A program made the translations under genes and the position numbers. A DNA stretch of 64,000 bases, taken from assembly GCA_013538715.1 (NCBI GenBank), contig JACAFH010000005.1, positions 52,579-116,578 on the forward strand, in the 5' to 3' direction. Shown in pieces: positions 35,157 through 43,234 of this stretch (its first letter is position 1; every line of letters starts with the position of its first letter). The notes under the pieces were generated by a model that saw only the letters and a list, made by a program, of their open reading frames with translations, did no database searches and was not told the origin of the DNA. This stretch comes from Candidatus Nitrosothermus koennekei (GTDB taxonomy: Archaea; Thermoproteota; Nitrososphaeria; Nitrososphaerales; Nitrosocaldaceae).

Positions 35157-36791
35157 ATGATTCACCTTGATAACATAGGTGCGCATATATTACAACGATT
35201 AGAAGAGTATAATGTCAGACATATATTTGGTGTTGCTGGTGACTATATATTAAACTTTTTTAAGATGATTGAGGATAGTAATATAAAACTCATCTGTACA
35301 TGTGATGAGCAATCTGCTGGGTTTGCTGCAGATGCATATGCAAGGATCAATGGAATTGGAGTTGTTTGTGTAACATATGGTGTTGGTGGTTTTAAAGTTG
35401 TTAATAGCACAGCTCAAGCATATGCTGAGAGATCACCACTTATGGTTATTAGTGGAGCTCCAGGAGTTAAAGAACGTTCATATCAACTGCATCATACAAT
35501 CAAAGGTTTTGATACTCAATTTAATGTATTTAAGAACATAACCATCAGCTCTGTTATATTAGATGATCCTAAGAGGGCTATTATGGAGTTTGATGATGCA
35601 TTATTGTCTTGTATTAATTACAAAAGACCAGTATATGTAGAATTACCAAGAGATATGGTTTATGCTCCTATAGGTGATTATCATAGAATTGAGAGAAGAT
35701 ACGTTAGTAATGAGAATGCATTGCTAGAAGCGCTACAAGAGATAAAATGTATAGTTGATATGGCTAAGAGACCTGTTATAATAGCAGGCGAAGAGATCCA
35801 GCGATTTAAACTAGAGAGTAAATTGAAAGAATTAGTGGAGAAGATAAACATACCAGTAGCATCTACAATCTTAAGTAAATCTGTAATAAATGAGTATCAC
35901 CCATTATATCTAGGAGTATATGAAGGTGCAATAGGGCATGAGGATGTTAGAGAGTATGTAGAGAGTAGCGATTGTATAATCATAATAGGTGCATTGTTAT
36001 CAGATATAACATTAGGGATATTTACTGCTAAACTTGATCAGAATAAATGTATTAATATAACTAGTGAAGGATTATCAATAAGATATCATAAATATGAGAA
36101 TATAAGGCTTGATGATTTTATTGATGGATTAATTAATACTTTAGATAGAAAAGAGTATAGTTTAGTACAAAAATGCCCCATAGAAGAGTTTGTTGCTAAA
36201 AAGGAGAAGATAACGATCAACCGATTATTTAAATGCATAAACTCTCTCCTAAAATATAATCATGCATTAGTAGTAGATGCTGGTGATGCATTGTTTGGAA
36301 GCGCAGATCTTATTATACAGAAAGGTACCATATTCATGTCTTGTGCATACTACTCATCTCTTGGTTTTGCAATTCCAGCAAGTCTAGGTATTCAACTTGC
36401 AAATCCTAAGCTAAGACCTATAGTTTTAGTAGGCGATGGTTCTTTCCAAATGACTGGAATGGAGGTATCTACAATAGCAAAGTATAATCTCAATCCAATA
36501 GTAATAATACTTAACAATAAAGGATATACTACTGAGAGGATAATGCTAGATGGTCCATTTAATGATTTAAATGAGTGGAGATATGAATTAATTCCAAACA
36601 TAATAAATAGTGGTAAAGGTTTTATAGTTAATACAGAAGAGGAGTTCTATAATGCAATACTAGATGCAGAAGCATATGATGGATTATCTATAATCAATGT
36701 AGTGTTAGATAAAGATGATAAGAGTGAAGCATTAAAGAGAATGGCAGAGCATTTAGCAAAGAGAGTTAGAGATACTAAGGATATACTCTAG
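35157..36791 (+). CDS. 2-keto acid decarboxylase (pyruvate/indolepyruvate decarboxylase type)
   Basis: ThDP-dependent enzyme. Numbering from ATG 35157, it keeps the pyruvate decarboxylase set: Asp in GVAGDY (about 29), Glu in TCDEQS (about 51), the His pair in QLHHT (about 112-113), the ThDP motif GDGS (426-429) and the late Glu in YTTER (460). That set is typical of decarboxylases making aldehydes rather than of acetolactate synthase, which lacks the HH motif. The substrate could be pyruvate, indolepyruvate, phenylpyruvate or a longer keto acid. It lies one base after the winged-helix gene and overlaps the end of convergent asnS. A TTG at 35148 is an alternative start. Confidence 0.85.
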   Translation: MIHLDNIGAHILQRLEEYNVRHIFGVAGDYILNFFKMIEDSNIKLICTCDEQSAGFAADAYARINGIGVVCVTYGVGGFKVVNSTAQAYAERSPLMVISGAPGVKERSYQLHHTIKGFDTQFNVFKNITISSVILDDPKRAIMEFDDALLSCINYKRPVYVELPRDMVYAPIGDYHRIERRYVSNENALLEALQEIKCIVDMAKRPVIIAGEEIQRFKLESKLKELVEKINIPVASTILSKSVINEYHPLYLGVYEGAIGHEDVREYVESSDCIIIIGALLSDITLGIFTAKLDQNKCINITSEGLSIRYHKYENIRLDDFIDGLINTLDRKEYSLVQKCPIEEFVAKKEKITINRLFKCINSLLKYNHALVVDAGDALFGSADLIIQKGTIFMSCAYYSSLGFAIPASLGIQLANPKLRPIVLVGDGSFQMTGMEVSTIAKYNLNPIVIILNNKGYTTERIMLDGPFNDLNEWRYELIPNIINSGKGFIVNTEEEFYNAILDAEAYDGLSIINVVLDKDDKSEALKRMAEHLAKRVRDTKDIL

Positions 36792-38046
36792 TTATAGTTC
36801 TAGGAAAGAGCGATGCTGCTCTTATATGTTTTAGATTGCAGATCCATCTTATACATCTCTCAACTCCAATACCAAATCCAGCATGATATGGCATGCCATA
36901 TTTCCTTAGATCTATATACCACTTGAATGATGATTCATCAAGATTATACTCCTTGATCCTTGATAACAATGTATTATAATCATGTATTCGTTGACCACCA
37001 GTAGCTATCTCACCAAAGCCATGAGGTGCGATCATATCAGCAGATGAAGTTATATTGTTTATAGCCATATGGTAAAAACTTCTAGCGCTTAATGGGTAAT
37101 TTGTTATGAAGAATGGTTTCTCGAACTCTTTTGAGATAACCCTTTCAGCTTCAGTAGGTATATCATCTCCATACGCAAACTCTATACCATGCCTTATTGC
37201 AATATCTCTTGCTTCATCATACTTTATCCTATCGAAAGGCTTTTCTGGAATGTTAAACTTTCTTCCTAATAAGGAGAGCTCATATGCTCTATTCTCTGCT
37301 ATCTTGCTTGTAACATAGTTAAGCATATCTTCTTGTAATCTTAAATTATCCTCTTGAGTATTGAATGCTACCTCTGCTTCTATCATTATAAATTCAGTAA
37401 GATGTTTTGCTGTCTTTGACTTCTCTGCTCTAAAGGCAGGTTGGATAACAAACACCTTACCAAATGCACATATTGCTGCCTCTTCATATAACTGAGCACT
37501 CTGACTTAAGTATGCTTTCCTTCCAAAATAATTTAATTCAAATAAGGTTGATCCTCCTTCTACTGCAGTCCCTACTATAGATGGTGCGCTGATAAGTGTA
37601 AAACCATGTTTTGTAAAATACTCTACTGAAGCTGTTATAAACTCTGATCTTATCTTTAGAATAGAACTTGCTTTCTTACCTCTAATTGAGAGATGCCTAT
37701 TGTCATATAAGAACTTAACAGAAGTTACTGTACTTTTTGTTATTGGCCATTCATCAGCATTTGCTATAACTTTTATATCCTTTACTAGAACTTCTTTGCC
37801 ATTGGGTGCTCTTACATCATCTCTTAATATACCATCTATGGTTATAGCTGATTCTAGTGATACGTCTTGCATAATCTTTAACGATTCATCATTAGTAAAA
37901 CCTCTCTTCCCTACGAGTTGTATATATGCACTTCCATCTCGTAAGAGTATAAAGGTTAACGAACCTATACTACTCTTATTAGCAACCCAACCATTTAGTT
38001 TAATCTCACTGCCTTCTTTAGTTGTGAGTATCTCTCGCACATTCAT
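36775..38046 (-). CDS. asnS: Asparaginyl-tRNA synthetase
   Basis: Class IIb synthetase charging tRNA-Asn directly. The N-terminal OB domain (about 15-110) is followed by class II motif 2 FRAEKSKTAKHLTEF, the FMIEAEVAF segment typical of AsnRS, and motif 3 GFGIGVERCIRWI, ending PRTITRVYP. The AEKSxTxxHLTEF pattern separates it from AspRS, which has PSRT. The 423-residue length is normal. An aspS-gatCAB operon lies about 20 kb away, so two routes to Asn-tRNA may coexist. Its 3' end overlaps the decarboxylase gene by 17 bases. Confidence 0.93.
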   Translation of the reverse strand: MNVREILTTKEGSEIKLNGWVANKSSIGSLTFILLRDGSAYIQLVGKRGFTNDESLKIMQDVSLESAITIDGILRDDVRAPNGKEVLVKDIKVIANADEWPITKSTVTSVKFLYDNRHLSIRGKKASSILKIRSEFITASVEYFTKHGFTLISAPSIVGTAVEGGSTLFELNYFGRKAYLSQSAQLYEEAAICAFGKVFVIQPAFRAEKSKTAKHLTEFIMIEAEVAFNTQEDNLRLQEDMLNYVTSKIAENRAYELSLLGRKFNIPEKPFDRIKYDEARDIAIRHGIEFAYGDDIPTEAERVISKEFEKPFFITNYPLSARSFYHMAINNITSSADMIAPHGFGEIATGGQRIHDYNTLLSRIKEYNLDESSFKWYIDLRKYGMPYHAGFGIGVERCIRWICNLKHIRAASLFPRTITRVYP

Positions 38047-38158
38047 GTTTAGATTATTAAAGTTGGATAAATATTAATATAATTGTTAAGAATTAATATT
38101 CTTCTTCATCTGTCTCCAATTCAGTAAAGATAAATTATAGTAATTAAGAGATAATATT

Positions 38159-39547
38159 ATGGTTAAGATTACCGTAATAAATCCTGCTACTGAAGAGATA
38201 GTAGCAGAGTATGAGCAATCAGGTATTGATGAGGTTAATACAAAAATAAAAAAGGCAAAAGACGCTTTCAAGTCATGGAAGAAAGATATTCATAATAGAG
38301 CAGGTTATATTTATGAATTTACTAGAATATTGAAGAAGAAGAGGGATGAATTAGCGAGAATAGCAAGTATAGAGATGGGTAAGCCTATTAAAGAAGCGAG
38401 AGCAGAGATAGAAAAGTGTGCATGGGTATCAGAGTTTTATGCTGATAATACCTATACATTACTTCATGAAGAGATTATTAATACTGATGCTAGAAAAAGT
38501 GTAATAGTATTTGAACCATTAGGAGTTATAGGTAGTATAATGCCATGGAATTTTCCTTATTGGCAAGCAATAAGGTTTGCGGCACCATCACTGATGGTTG
38601 GTAATACCATAGTATTGAAGCCATCAAGCCTAACTCCAACTTGCGGTTTAAAGATAGCAGATATATTTAAAGAGATCGAGGTTGAAGATATATTTCAAAC
38701 AGTGATTGGGAGAACAGAAGTAGCTAATATGCTAATAGATGCTCCTACAGATGCTATAACATTTACAGGTAGTGTCAATGCAGGTGCAAAAGTAGCTAGC
38801 AGAGCAACCTCATATGTAAAGAAATGCGTTTTGGAACTAGGTGGCTCAGATCCATTTATTGTATGTGCAGATGCTGATATAGATAAAGCAGTTAATGGGG
38901 CAGTAAAAGGAAGGTTCATAAACAATGGACAGAGTTGTATAGCATCGAAGAGATTTATAATTGTAAAGAGTGCAGCAAATGAATTCATAGAGAAGTTTGT
39001 TAGTAATACAGAAAAACTTAGAGTAGGAGATCCATTATCAGAACAAACAGATCTAGGACCTTTATCGAGCAAGGATGCTTTAGAGAATATAGAGAAGATA
39101 GTAGATGATGCTGTAAAGAATGGTGCAGAGATCCTTACAGGCGGAGAAAGAATTGGAAACAAAGGATACTTCTACAAACCTACTATAATAAATAATGTAA
39201 ATCCTAAAATGATGATAGTAAAAGAAGAAGTATTTGGACCGGTTGCCCCTCTAGTTATAGTTGAAAATGAAAAAGAGGCTATAAAGATTGCTAATGAATC
39301 AGAATTTGGTTTAGGAGCAAGTATATGGACCAAAGATCTTGATAAAGCAGAGAGGTTGTCTAGATTAATAGAGAGTGGCATGGTTACAATAAATAATGTT
39401 GTTGTATCAGATCCGAGAGTTCCATTTGGCGGGTTAAAGAAGAGTGGATTTGGAAGAGAGTTATCAAGATATGGTCTGCTAGAGTTTGTAAACATAAAAA
39501 ATGTTAGATTCTACGATGAATTAATACATTATCACCATGTAGAGTGA
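38159..39547 (+). CDS. Aldehyde dehydrogenase (succinate-semialdehyde dehydrogenase-like)
   Basis: NAD(P)-dependent oxidation of an aldehyde to an acid. Motifs are the cofactor-binding PWNFPYWQA, ITFTGSVNAGAK, the general base in VLELGGSDPF (Glu near 226), catalytic Cys260 in GQSCIASKRF, and EEVFGPVAPL with FGGLKKSGFGREL near the C-terminus. The 462 residues match the succinate-semialdehyde/GabD-like group, but exact substrate specificity cannot be read. It could accept aldehydes from the nearby decarboxylase-type enzyme or serve C4 metabolism. It is on the plus strand, divergent from asnS. Confidence 0.9.
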   Translation: MVKITVINPATEEIVAEYEQSGIDEVNTKIKKAKDAFKSWKKDIHNRAGYIYEFTRILKKKRDELARIASIEMGKPIKEARAEIEKCAWVSEFYADNTYTLLHEEIINTDARKSVIVFEPLGVIGSIMPWNFPYWQAIRFAAPSLMVGNTIVLKPSSLTPTCGLKIADIFKEIEVEDIFQTVIGRTEVANMLIDAPTDAITFTGSVNAGAKVASRATSYVKKCVLELGGSDPFIVCADADIDKAVNGAVKGRFINNGQSCIASKRFIIVKSAANEFIEKFVSNTEKLRVGDPLSEQTDLGPLSSKDALENIEKIVDDAVKNGAEILTGGERIGNKGYFYKPTIINNVNPKMMIVKEEVFGPVAPLVIVENEKEAIKIANESEFGLGASIWTKDLDKAERLSRLIESGMVTINNVVVSDPRVPFGGLKKSGFGRELSRYGLLEFVNIKNVRFYDELIHYHHVE

Positions 39548-39553
39548 CCAAGA

Positions 39554-39563
39554 TTTATATAAA
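39554..39563 (+). promoter_or_regulatory. TATA box of the AbrB-type gene
   Basis: TTTATATAAA is centred about 26 bases before the ATG at 39585, again suggesting a leaderless start. It separates the PHA-linked gene from the aldehyde dehydrogenase stop (39547). Confidence 0.55.
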
Positions 39564-39584
39564 CAATGGATAACATTCCATATA

Positions 39585-39854
39585 ATGAATGGTAATGAGA
39601 TTGAGAATATGTTAAAGAGATATGCTGAAGCACAATCTGAGTTCTTGAAACAGGTGAGCTCTATGCAGATGAGCTCTATGCAAAGTTTTATATCAATGCT
39701 ACAGGTTATAACGCAAAACAGCGCTATATTTAAGACTAATGTGCAGAGTAATGGAAGAATAACTATACCAGAGGCTGAGAGAGAAGCTCTAGGAATAAAT
39801 GAAGGGGATCTAGTTCAAGTAATAATCATACCATTACGAAGTCGTAGTTTATAA
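39585..39854 (+). CDS. AbrB/SpoVT-domain protein, PHA-associated
   Basis: An 89-residue protein with an N-terminal helix rich in Met/Gln/Ser (residues of about 1-45, including SSMQMSSMQSF) and a C-terminal AbrB-type swapped-hairpin domain (VQSNGRITIPEAEREALGI, GDLVQVIII). It lies beside the phaE-phaC synthase genes. In haloarchaea a comparable AbrB-domain protein regulates PHA granule genes. A dual role in granule binding (amphipathic N-terminal helix) and DNA binding is inferred, not shown. It is a separate transcription unit by its TATA box. Confidence 0.75.
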   Translation: MNGNEIENMLKRYAEAQSEFLKQVSSMQMSSMQSFISMLQVITQNSAIFKTNVQSNGRITIPEAEREALGINEGDLVQVIIIPLRSRSL

Positions 39855-39918
39855 AGAATAGTTTGTATAATAAGTATATACATTAACTTTAAGTACATGT
39901 TTATATATAATAATAATT

Positions 39919-40305
39919 ATGTTAGATACAGTAGTAGAATATGATAAAACAAGATATGAAGAGTTATGTAAAAGGATCTTTGATCTTAATGACAAGATAA
40001 GGTTTACTGGTGTGCTTAATGAGAATGGTAAGTTAATAGCAGGAGGTATGAGGGGCGGTGTAAAACCATTAGAGGATGAGATACATGAGAAGAGATGGTT
40101 CCATCAAACTGCAATAAGAAGAGAGATGACAAGTATGTTTGAGAAGATATATGGAAAGGTAAGATATATACTAGCAGATAGAGAGAAGATTAAACAACTT
40201 ACATTCTATATGGATGGCAAGATACTTTTAATAAGTCTAGAGCCAGATCTTCCTTCTACAAAGGTAGTAGAGATAGCTGAGAATATATACAAATCAATTT
40301 TTTAA
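39919..40305 (+). CDS. DUF6659-like conserved protein (roadblock-like), 128 aa
   Basis: A soluble protein whose segments DKIRFTGVLNENGKLIAGGMRGGV and QTAIRREMTSMFEKIYG recall a family widespread in Nitrososphaerota (DUF6659 as I know it), of unknown function. The strand-turn-strand 'GVLNENGKLIAGG' and the C-terminal ILLISLEPD strand suggest a longin/roadblock-like fold. It lies between the AbrB-type protein and convergent phaC, overlapping the latter's stop by four bases. An upstream TTTATATATAA (about 39900-39910) gives a leaderless promoter. Any PHA role is only positional. Confidence 0.72.
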   Translation: MLDTVVEYDKTRYEELCKRIFDLNDKIRFTGVLNENGKLIAGGMRGGVKPLEDEIHEKRWFHQTAIRREMTSMFEKIYGKVRYILADREKIKQLTFYMDGKILLISLEPDLPSTKVVEIAENIYKSIF

Positions 40306-41354
40306 ATCGAGCGCACTTTAAGCCATTCTATCATATCCCTTAATACTATTTTTTGAGAATAACTACTTGCTATTAATCCTATATGTCCAGTAGGATATAC
40401 TTTAAAATATTCATCTACACTAGAGACATGATAGTTTAATGGGATGCTACATTCTGGAGATACTAAATGATCATCTGCTGCTGCTATATTATATAATGGA
40501 ACGTTTATATTTCTTAGATCTATATGTTGATCTTCTAGCATCAACCTATTCTTAACTAACAGATTTGATTGATAAACATCTTTGATCCATTGTTTAAATG
40601 TATCTCCTGCAATGGGCGGTGTATCAAATAACCACTTCTCCACTCTTAGAAAATTATCTACATATGCCTTATTATTCTCATTCTTTGTAAAGTTCATGTA
40701 TTTAAGCATGCCTTGTTTAAATGGTTTAAGTAAAGAATAGCATACATACAAGAATTCTGGAGGACAATTACCATAAGTATCTATCAATGCATCAACATCC
40801 AAATGTTTTGATGTGTTTCCTAATACAGTTGTATCCTTCTCTGTATCTATAACTGGCGCTATAGTTAGAAGATTCTTTATCTTCTCTTGATACAAAGATG
40901 TGTACAATACACTCATAAATCCACCCATGCAATATCCTTGTAATGAGATCTTTTCTGCACTCGAGTTATTTCTAACTATTTCAACCATTCTATCTATGTA
41001 TCTATTAACATAATCATAGTAGGTTAGATGTTTGTCTAATGGCATTGGGGTTCCCCAGTCTATCATATAAACATCAAAACCTTCATCTACTAGCTTTTTA
41101 ACCCAACTTCGATCAGGTTGAAGATCTAGTATGTAATATCGATTTATTAATGCATAGACTATAAGTAAAGGAGTAGGATATAATTTGTCCTTGGTAGGCT
41201 TGTAATGTAATAGCCTCATCTTTCTACCCGTATAGATGACATCTGCTGGTGTTGTACCAACATCTATCTTCTCCAGCTCATTAAGATAGTTAAGGACTCT
41301 ACCAAAACCTTCTTTATATTCATTTATTGCCTCAATTATATATTGAGTAAACAT
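40302..41354 (-). CDS. phaC: Class III polyhydroxyalkanoate synthase, PhaC subunit
   Basis: Polymerises 3-hydroxyacyl-CoA into storage polyester at granule surfaces. The lipase-like box GYCMGG places the nucleophile at Cys142. The catalytic Asp is in AAADDHLVSP (near 300) and His in TGHIGLIAS (near 330). At 350 residues it is the short class III type that requires PhaE. The N-terminal YTGRKMRLLHYKPT segment and 'VYMIDWGTP' are typical. The phaE gene ends five bases upstream, so they form a phaE-phaC operon. Confidence 0.94.
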   Translation of the reverse strand: MFTQYIIEAINEYKEGFGRVLNYLNELEKIDVGTTPADVIYTGRKMRLLHYKPTKDKLYPTPLLIVYALINRYYILDLQPDRSWVKKLVDEGFDVYMIDWGTPMPLDKHLTYYDYVNRYIDRMVEIVRNNSSAEKISLQGYCMGGFMSVLYTSLYQEKIKNLLTIAPVIDTEKDTTVLGNTSKHLDVDALIDTYGNCPPEFLYVCYSLLKPFKQGMLKYMNFTKNENNKAYVDNFLRVEKWLFDTPPIAGDTFKQWIKDVYQSNLLVKNRLMLEDQHIDLRNINVPLYNIAAADDHLVSPECSIPLNYHVSSVDEYFKVYPTGHIGLIASSYSQKIVLRDMIEWLKVRSI

Positions 41355-41359
41355 TATGT

Positions 41360-41935
41360 TTATACCTCTTTTATATTTGGTTTATTCTTTAATTCTGACT
41401 TTTCTAACATCTTTAACTTATCTGATATCTTCTTTACTTCACGTTTTAATTTGGTTATCTCCATATATATATCATCTACCTCACTCCTTGTTGGCATATT
41501 CAATGCCTTTGAATATATCTCTGCTAGTTTAGTTAAATGTTTATTTATCTCATTCTCACTATTTAATAATTTACTAGTTAGTATCCCAAATTCATCAGAA
41601 TTATATAACTCTGCAAATTCATCTTCTAATGTATCTATCCATACCTTCTTTATGTCATCCTTATCAGTTATATTCTCTTCCTCACATTTGAGCATTGCTT
41701 TTCTAGTAGCATCAAACCATGTAGTTGATATGATCTCATTATATTTAGGAAGATTCTCGTTAAACTTAATTATTGAATTGTATATTAAAGAGAGTTCTTT
41801 CCCTATCTCATCTGCTCTCTTCCTATATGTTTGTATCATACCTAACGAAGGGATCACCGGACTTATAATGGAGAATAGGTTAGCATACTCCTGCCATATA
41901 TTTGTGAATATATCATACGAATTATTCTCTTTCAA
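41360..41935 (-). CDS. phaE: Class III polyhydroxyalkanoate synthase, PhaE subunit
   Basis: Activating partner of PhaC in class III PHA synthase. The 191 residues are helical and charged. The segment STTWFDATRKAMLKCEEE and the EFGILTSKLLNSENEINK helix fit the PhaE pattern, and the C-terminal half (EVDDIYMEITKLKREVKK) is coiled coil. The start codon is TTG at 41933-41935; no in-frame ATG lies upstream before the AT-rich promoter region. It is followed directly by phaC, five bases away. Call strength rests mostly on the phaC coupling and size. Confidence 0.85.
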   Translation of the reverse strand: MKENNSYDIFTNIWQEYANLFSIISPVIPSLGMIQTYRKRADEIGKELSLIYNSIIKFNENLPKYNEIISTTWFDATRKAMLKCEEENITDKDDIKKVWIDTLEDEFAELYNSDEFGILTSKLLNSENEINKHLTKLAEIYSKALNMPTRSEVDDIYMEITKLKREVKKISDKLKMLEKSELKNKPNIKEV

Positions 41936-41954
41936 TTTATGGATAATTATATAA

Positions 41955-42958
41955 TAACTTATTAATAATGTTTATTGTAAAGGTATTTAGGTGTAAAATA
42001 GATTTTGTAGCTAACATTATTGGTTTATATACCAAGTATTATACATAATATAGATAATAGGTTACAAATAATTGTGAAGAATTACATATAGTTAATTACT
42101 ATTCATTATAGATCTAAATACAAGAATGATATGAATTAATGATTGTATAATTAGATGATGCCAAGATAACTACTGTTATATTAAACATTACTAATATCTC
42201 TATGAATCTCTATAGATTTGATGGTAGTATTATATGGGAACCTATTATAGAACTGAATCTGCTCTTTAGAATGCTGAAATCATCTTTCAATACTGCTACT
42301 CATGTTTGATACTCTAATCTTAAACCCTTCAATGCTGGTCTATATCATGATTCATTATCTACAAGTATCAATGGTTTGTAATACTCCAGCATCTTCTTAA
42401 ATACCATCTAGCATCCAAGCTAATTCAAATGAATGAGCATCTTATTGCTACATCTTAATATTCCATACGAACAACTGCTTCTTAGCATTGTCTTCGTTTC
42501 ATCAACTATTGCTCTTCTATCATACACTGGTAACGCCTTAAAGCACTGTATCATAACTTGCCAGTTTCATACGAAAATCTACCAAACATCGATACACTTC
42601 TATACTATAGATGACTGGTAGATCAGTGCTGCTATTGCTTTATCTATGAGCTTCTTGTTTCGCTTGAATAGTTTATACTCATTGTTACTATCCATTATGA
42701 CTATGTAATGGATGAGATGATCAATATGCTTAGTAAAAATAGCCTACATCTTTAGATAAATTCTTAGCGTTATCATATAATTATATAAAAAGGTTTATTT
42801 AGAACAATAAGCAATATAATTATTAATATAACCAAAAATATGGATGATAAATTAGCATAATATATATCATATATATAAAAATAGATAAGAAAGATAGTAA
42901 ATTAAAGTAAAAAAATAAAGATAAAAGATTTAAATCAGTAATGAGTAAATAGTTTAGC
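41955..42958. other. About 1 kb gene-free stretch with eroded mobile DNA
   Basis: No intact gene is visible. The first about 190 bases are AT-rich spacer upstream of phaE. The central part (about 42150-42770) holds a decayed minus-strand transposase, listed separately. The last about 190 bases are low-complexity AT-rich DNA upstream of the membrane zinc-ribbon gene. Confidence 0.6.
42150..42770 (-). pseudogene. Decayed DDE transposase (IS6/IS240-like)
   Basis: The minus-strand translation shows pieces of an IS240/IS6-type DDE transposase split by several stops. IVDETKT (first Asp, about 42488-42508) is followed by KKMLEYYKPLILVDNES (second Asp, about 42351-42400), a stop, then YRPALKGLRLEYQT, another stop, and LKDDFSILKSRFSS. 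The order matches 'KPLVVVDGGPWYRPAL' of related elements. At least four in-frame stops and length loss mean it cannot encode a working enzyme. I could not find clear terminal inverted repeats. Confidence 0.62.
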
Positions 42959-43234
42959 ATGAGAAATCCATACATTAACATGATTATTTGGATGGGAATA
43001 AGTGCTGCTATAAGCTTTTTGCTAACGAAGATATTTGGTTTATGGATAGGCTTAGCATTAACATTTGGTGTATTTGTGCTGATAAATATAATCATGAGGA
43101 GGAGGATGTTAAGTGGAGGAGGATTAGGTCCTATTGGTGGAGGTGTTAAATACAGATGTATAGTATGTGGTCATGTATTTAAAGGTGGAGAATGTCCTAG
43201 ATGTGGTTCAAAGATGAGGAGTGCAGAATTCTAA
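42959..43234 (+). CDS. Membrane protein with C-terminal zinc ribbon
   Basis: The 91 residues hold two adjacent hydrophobic helices (about 8-24 and 27-44), a basic turn (MRRRMLSGGG), a glycine-rich linker and a cytoplasmic zinc ribbon with CIVCGHVF and CPRCGSK (two CxxC pairs). Such short membrane-zinc ribbon proteins are common in archaea and lack a known role. The end overlaps the GTG start of the glycerate kinase gene by 14 bases, indicating co-translation, but no functional tie is evident. Confidence 0.78.
   Translation: MRNPYINMIIWMGISAAISFLLTKIFGLWIGLALTFGVFVLINIIMRRRMLSGGGLGPIGGGVKYRCIVCGHVFKGGECPRCGSKMRSAEF

Noticed and set aside
35157..36791. Acetolactate synthase (ilvB) annotation
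   Set aside because: The His pair after the Glu motif and the late Glu in YTTER are decarboxylase features absent from acetolactate synthase, and no ilvN lies nearby.
41343..41954. Plus-strand 203-codon frame rich in Ser/Phe/Ile
   Set aside because: Antisense to phaE, which has phaC coupling and a fitting composition; the frame is a shadow.
42433..42621. Plus-strand 62-codon open frame in the gene-free region
   Set aside because: It lies over the decayed transposase and shows no family features; the minus-strand reading gives recognisable transposase motifs.
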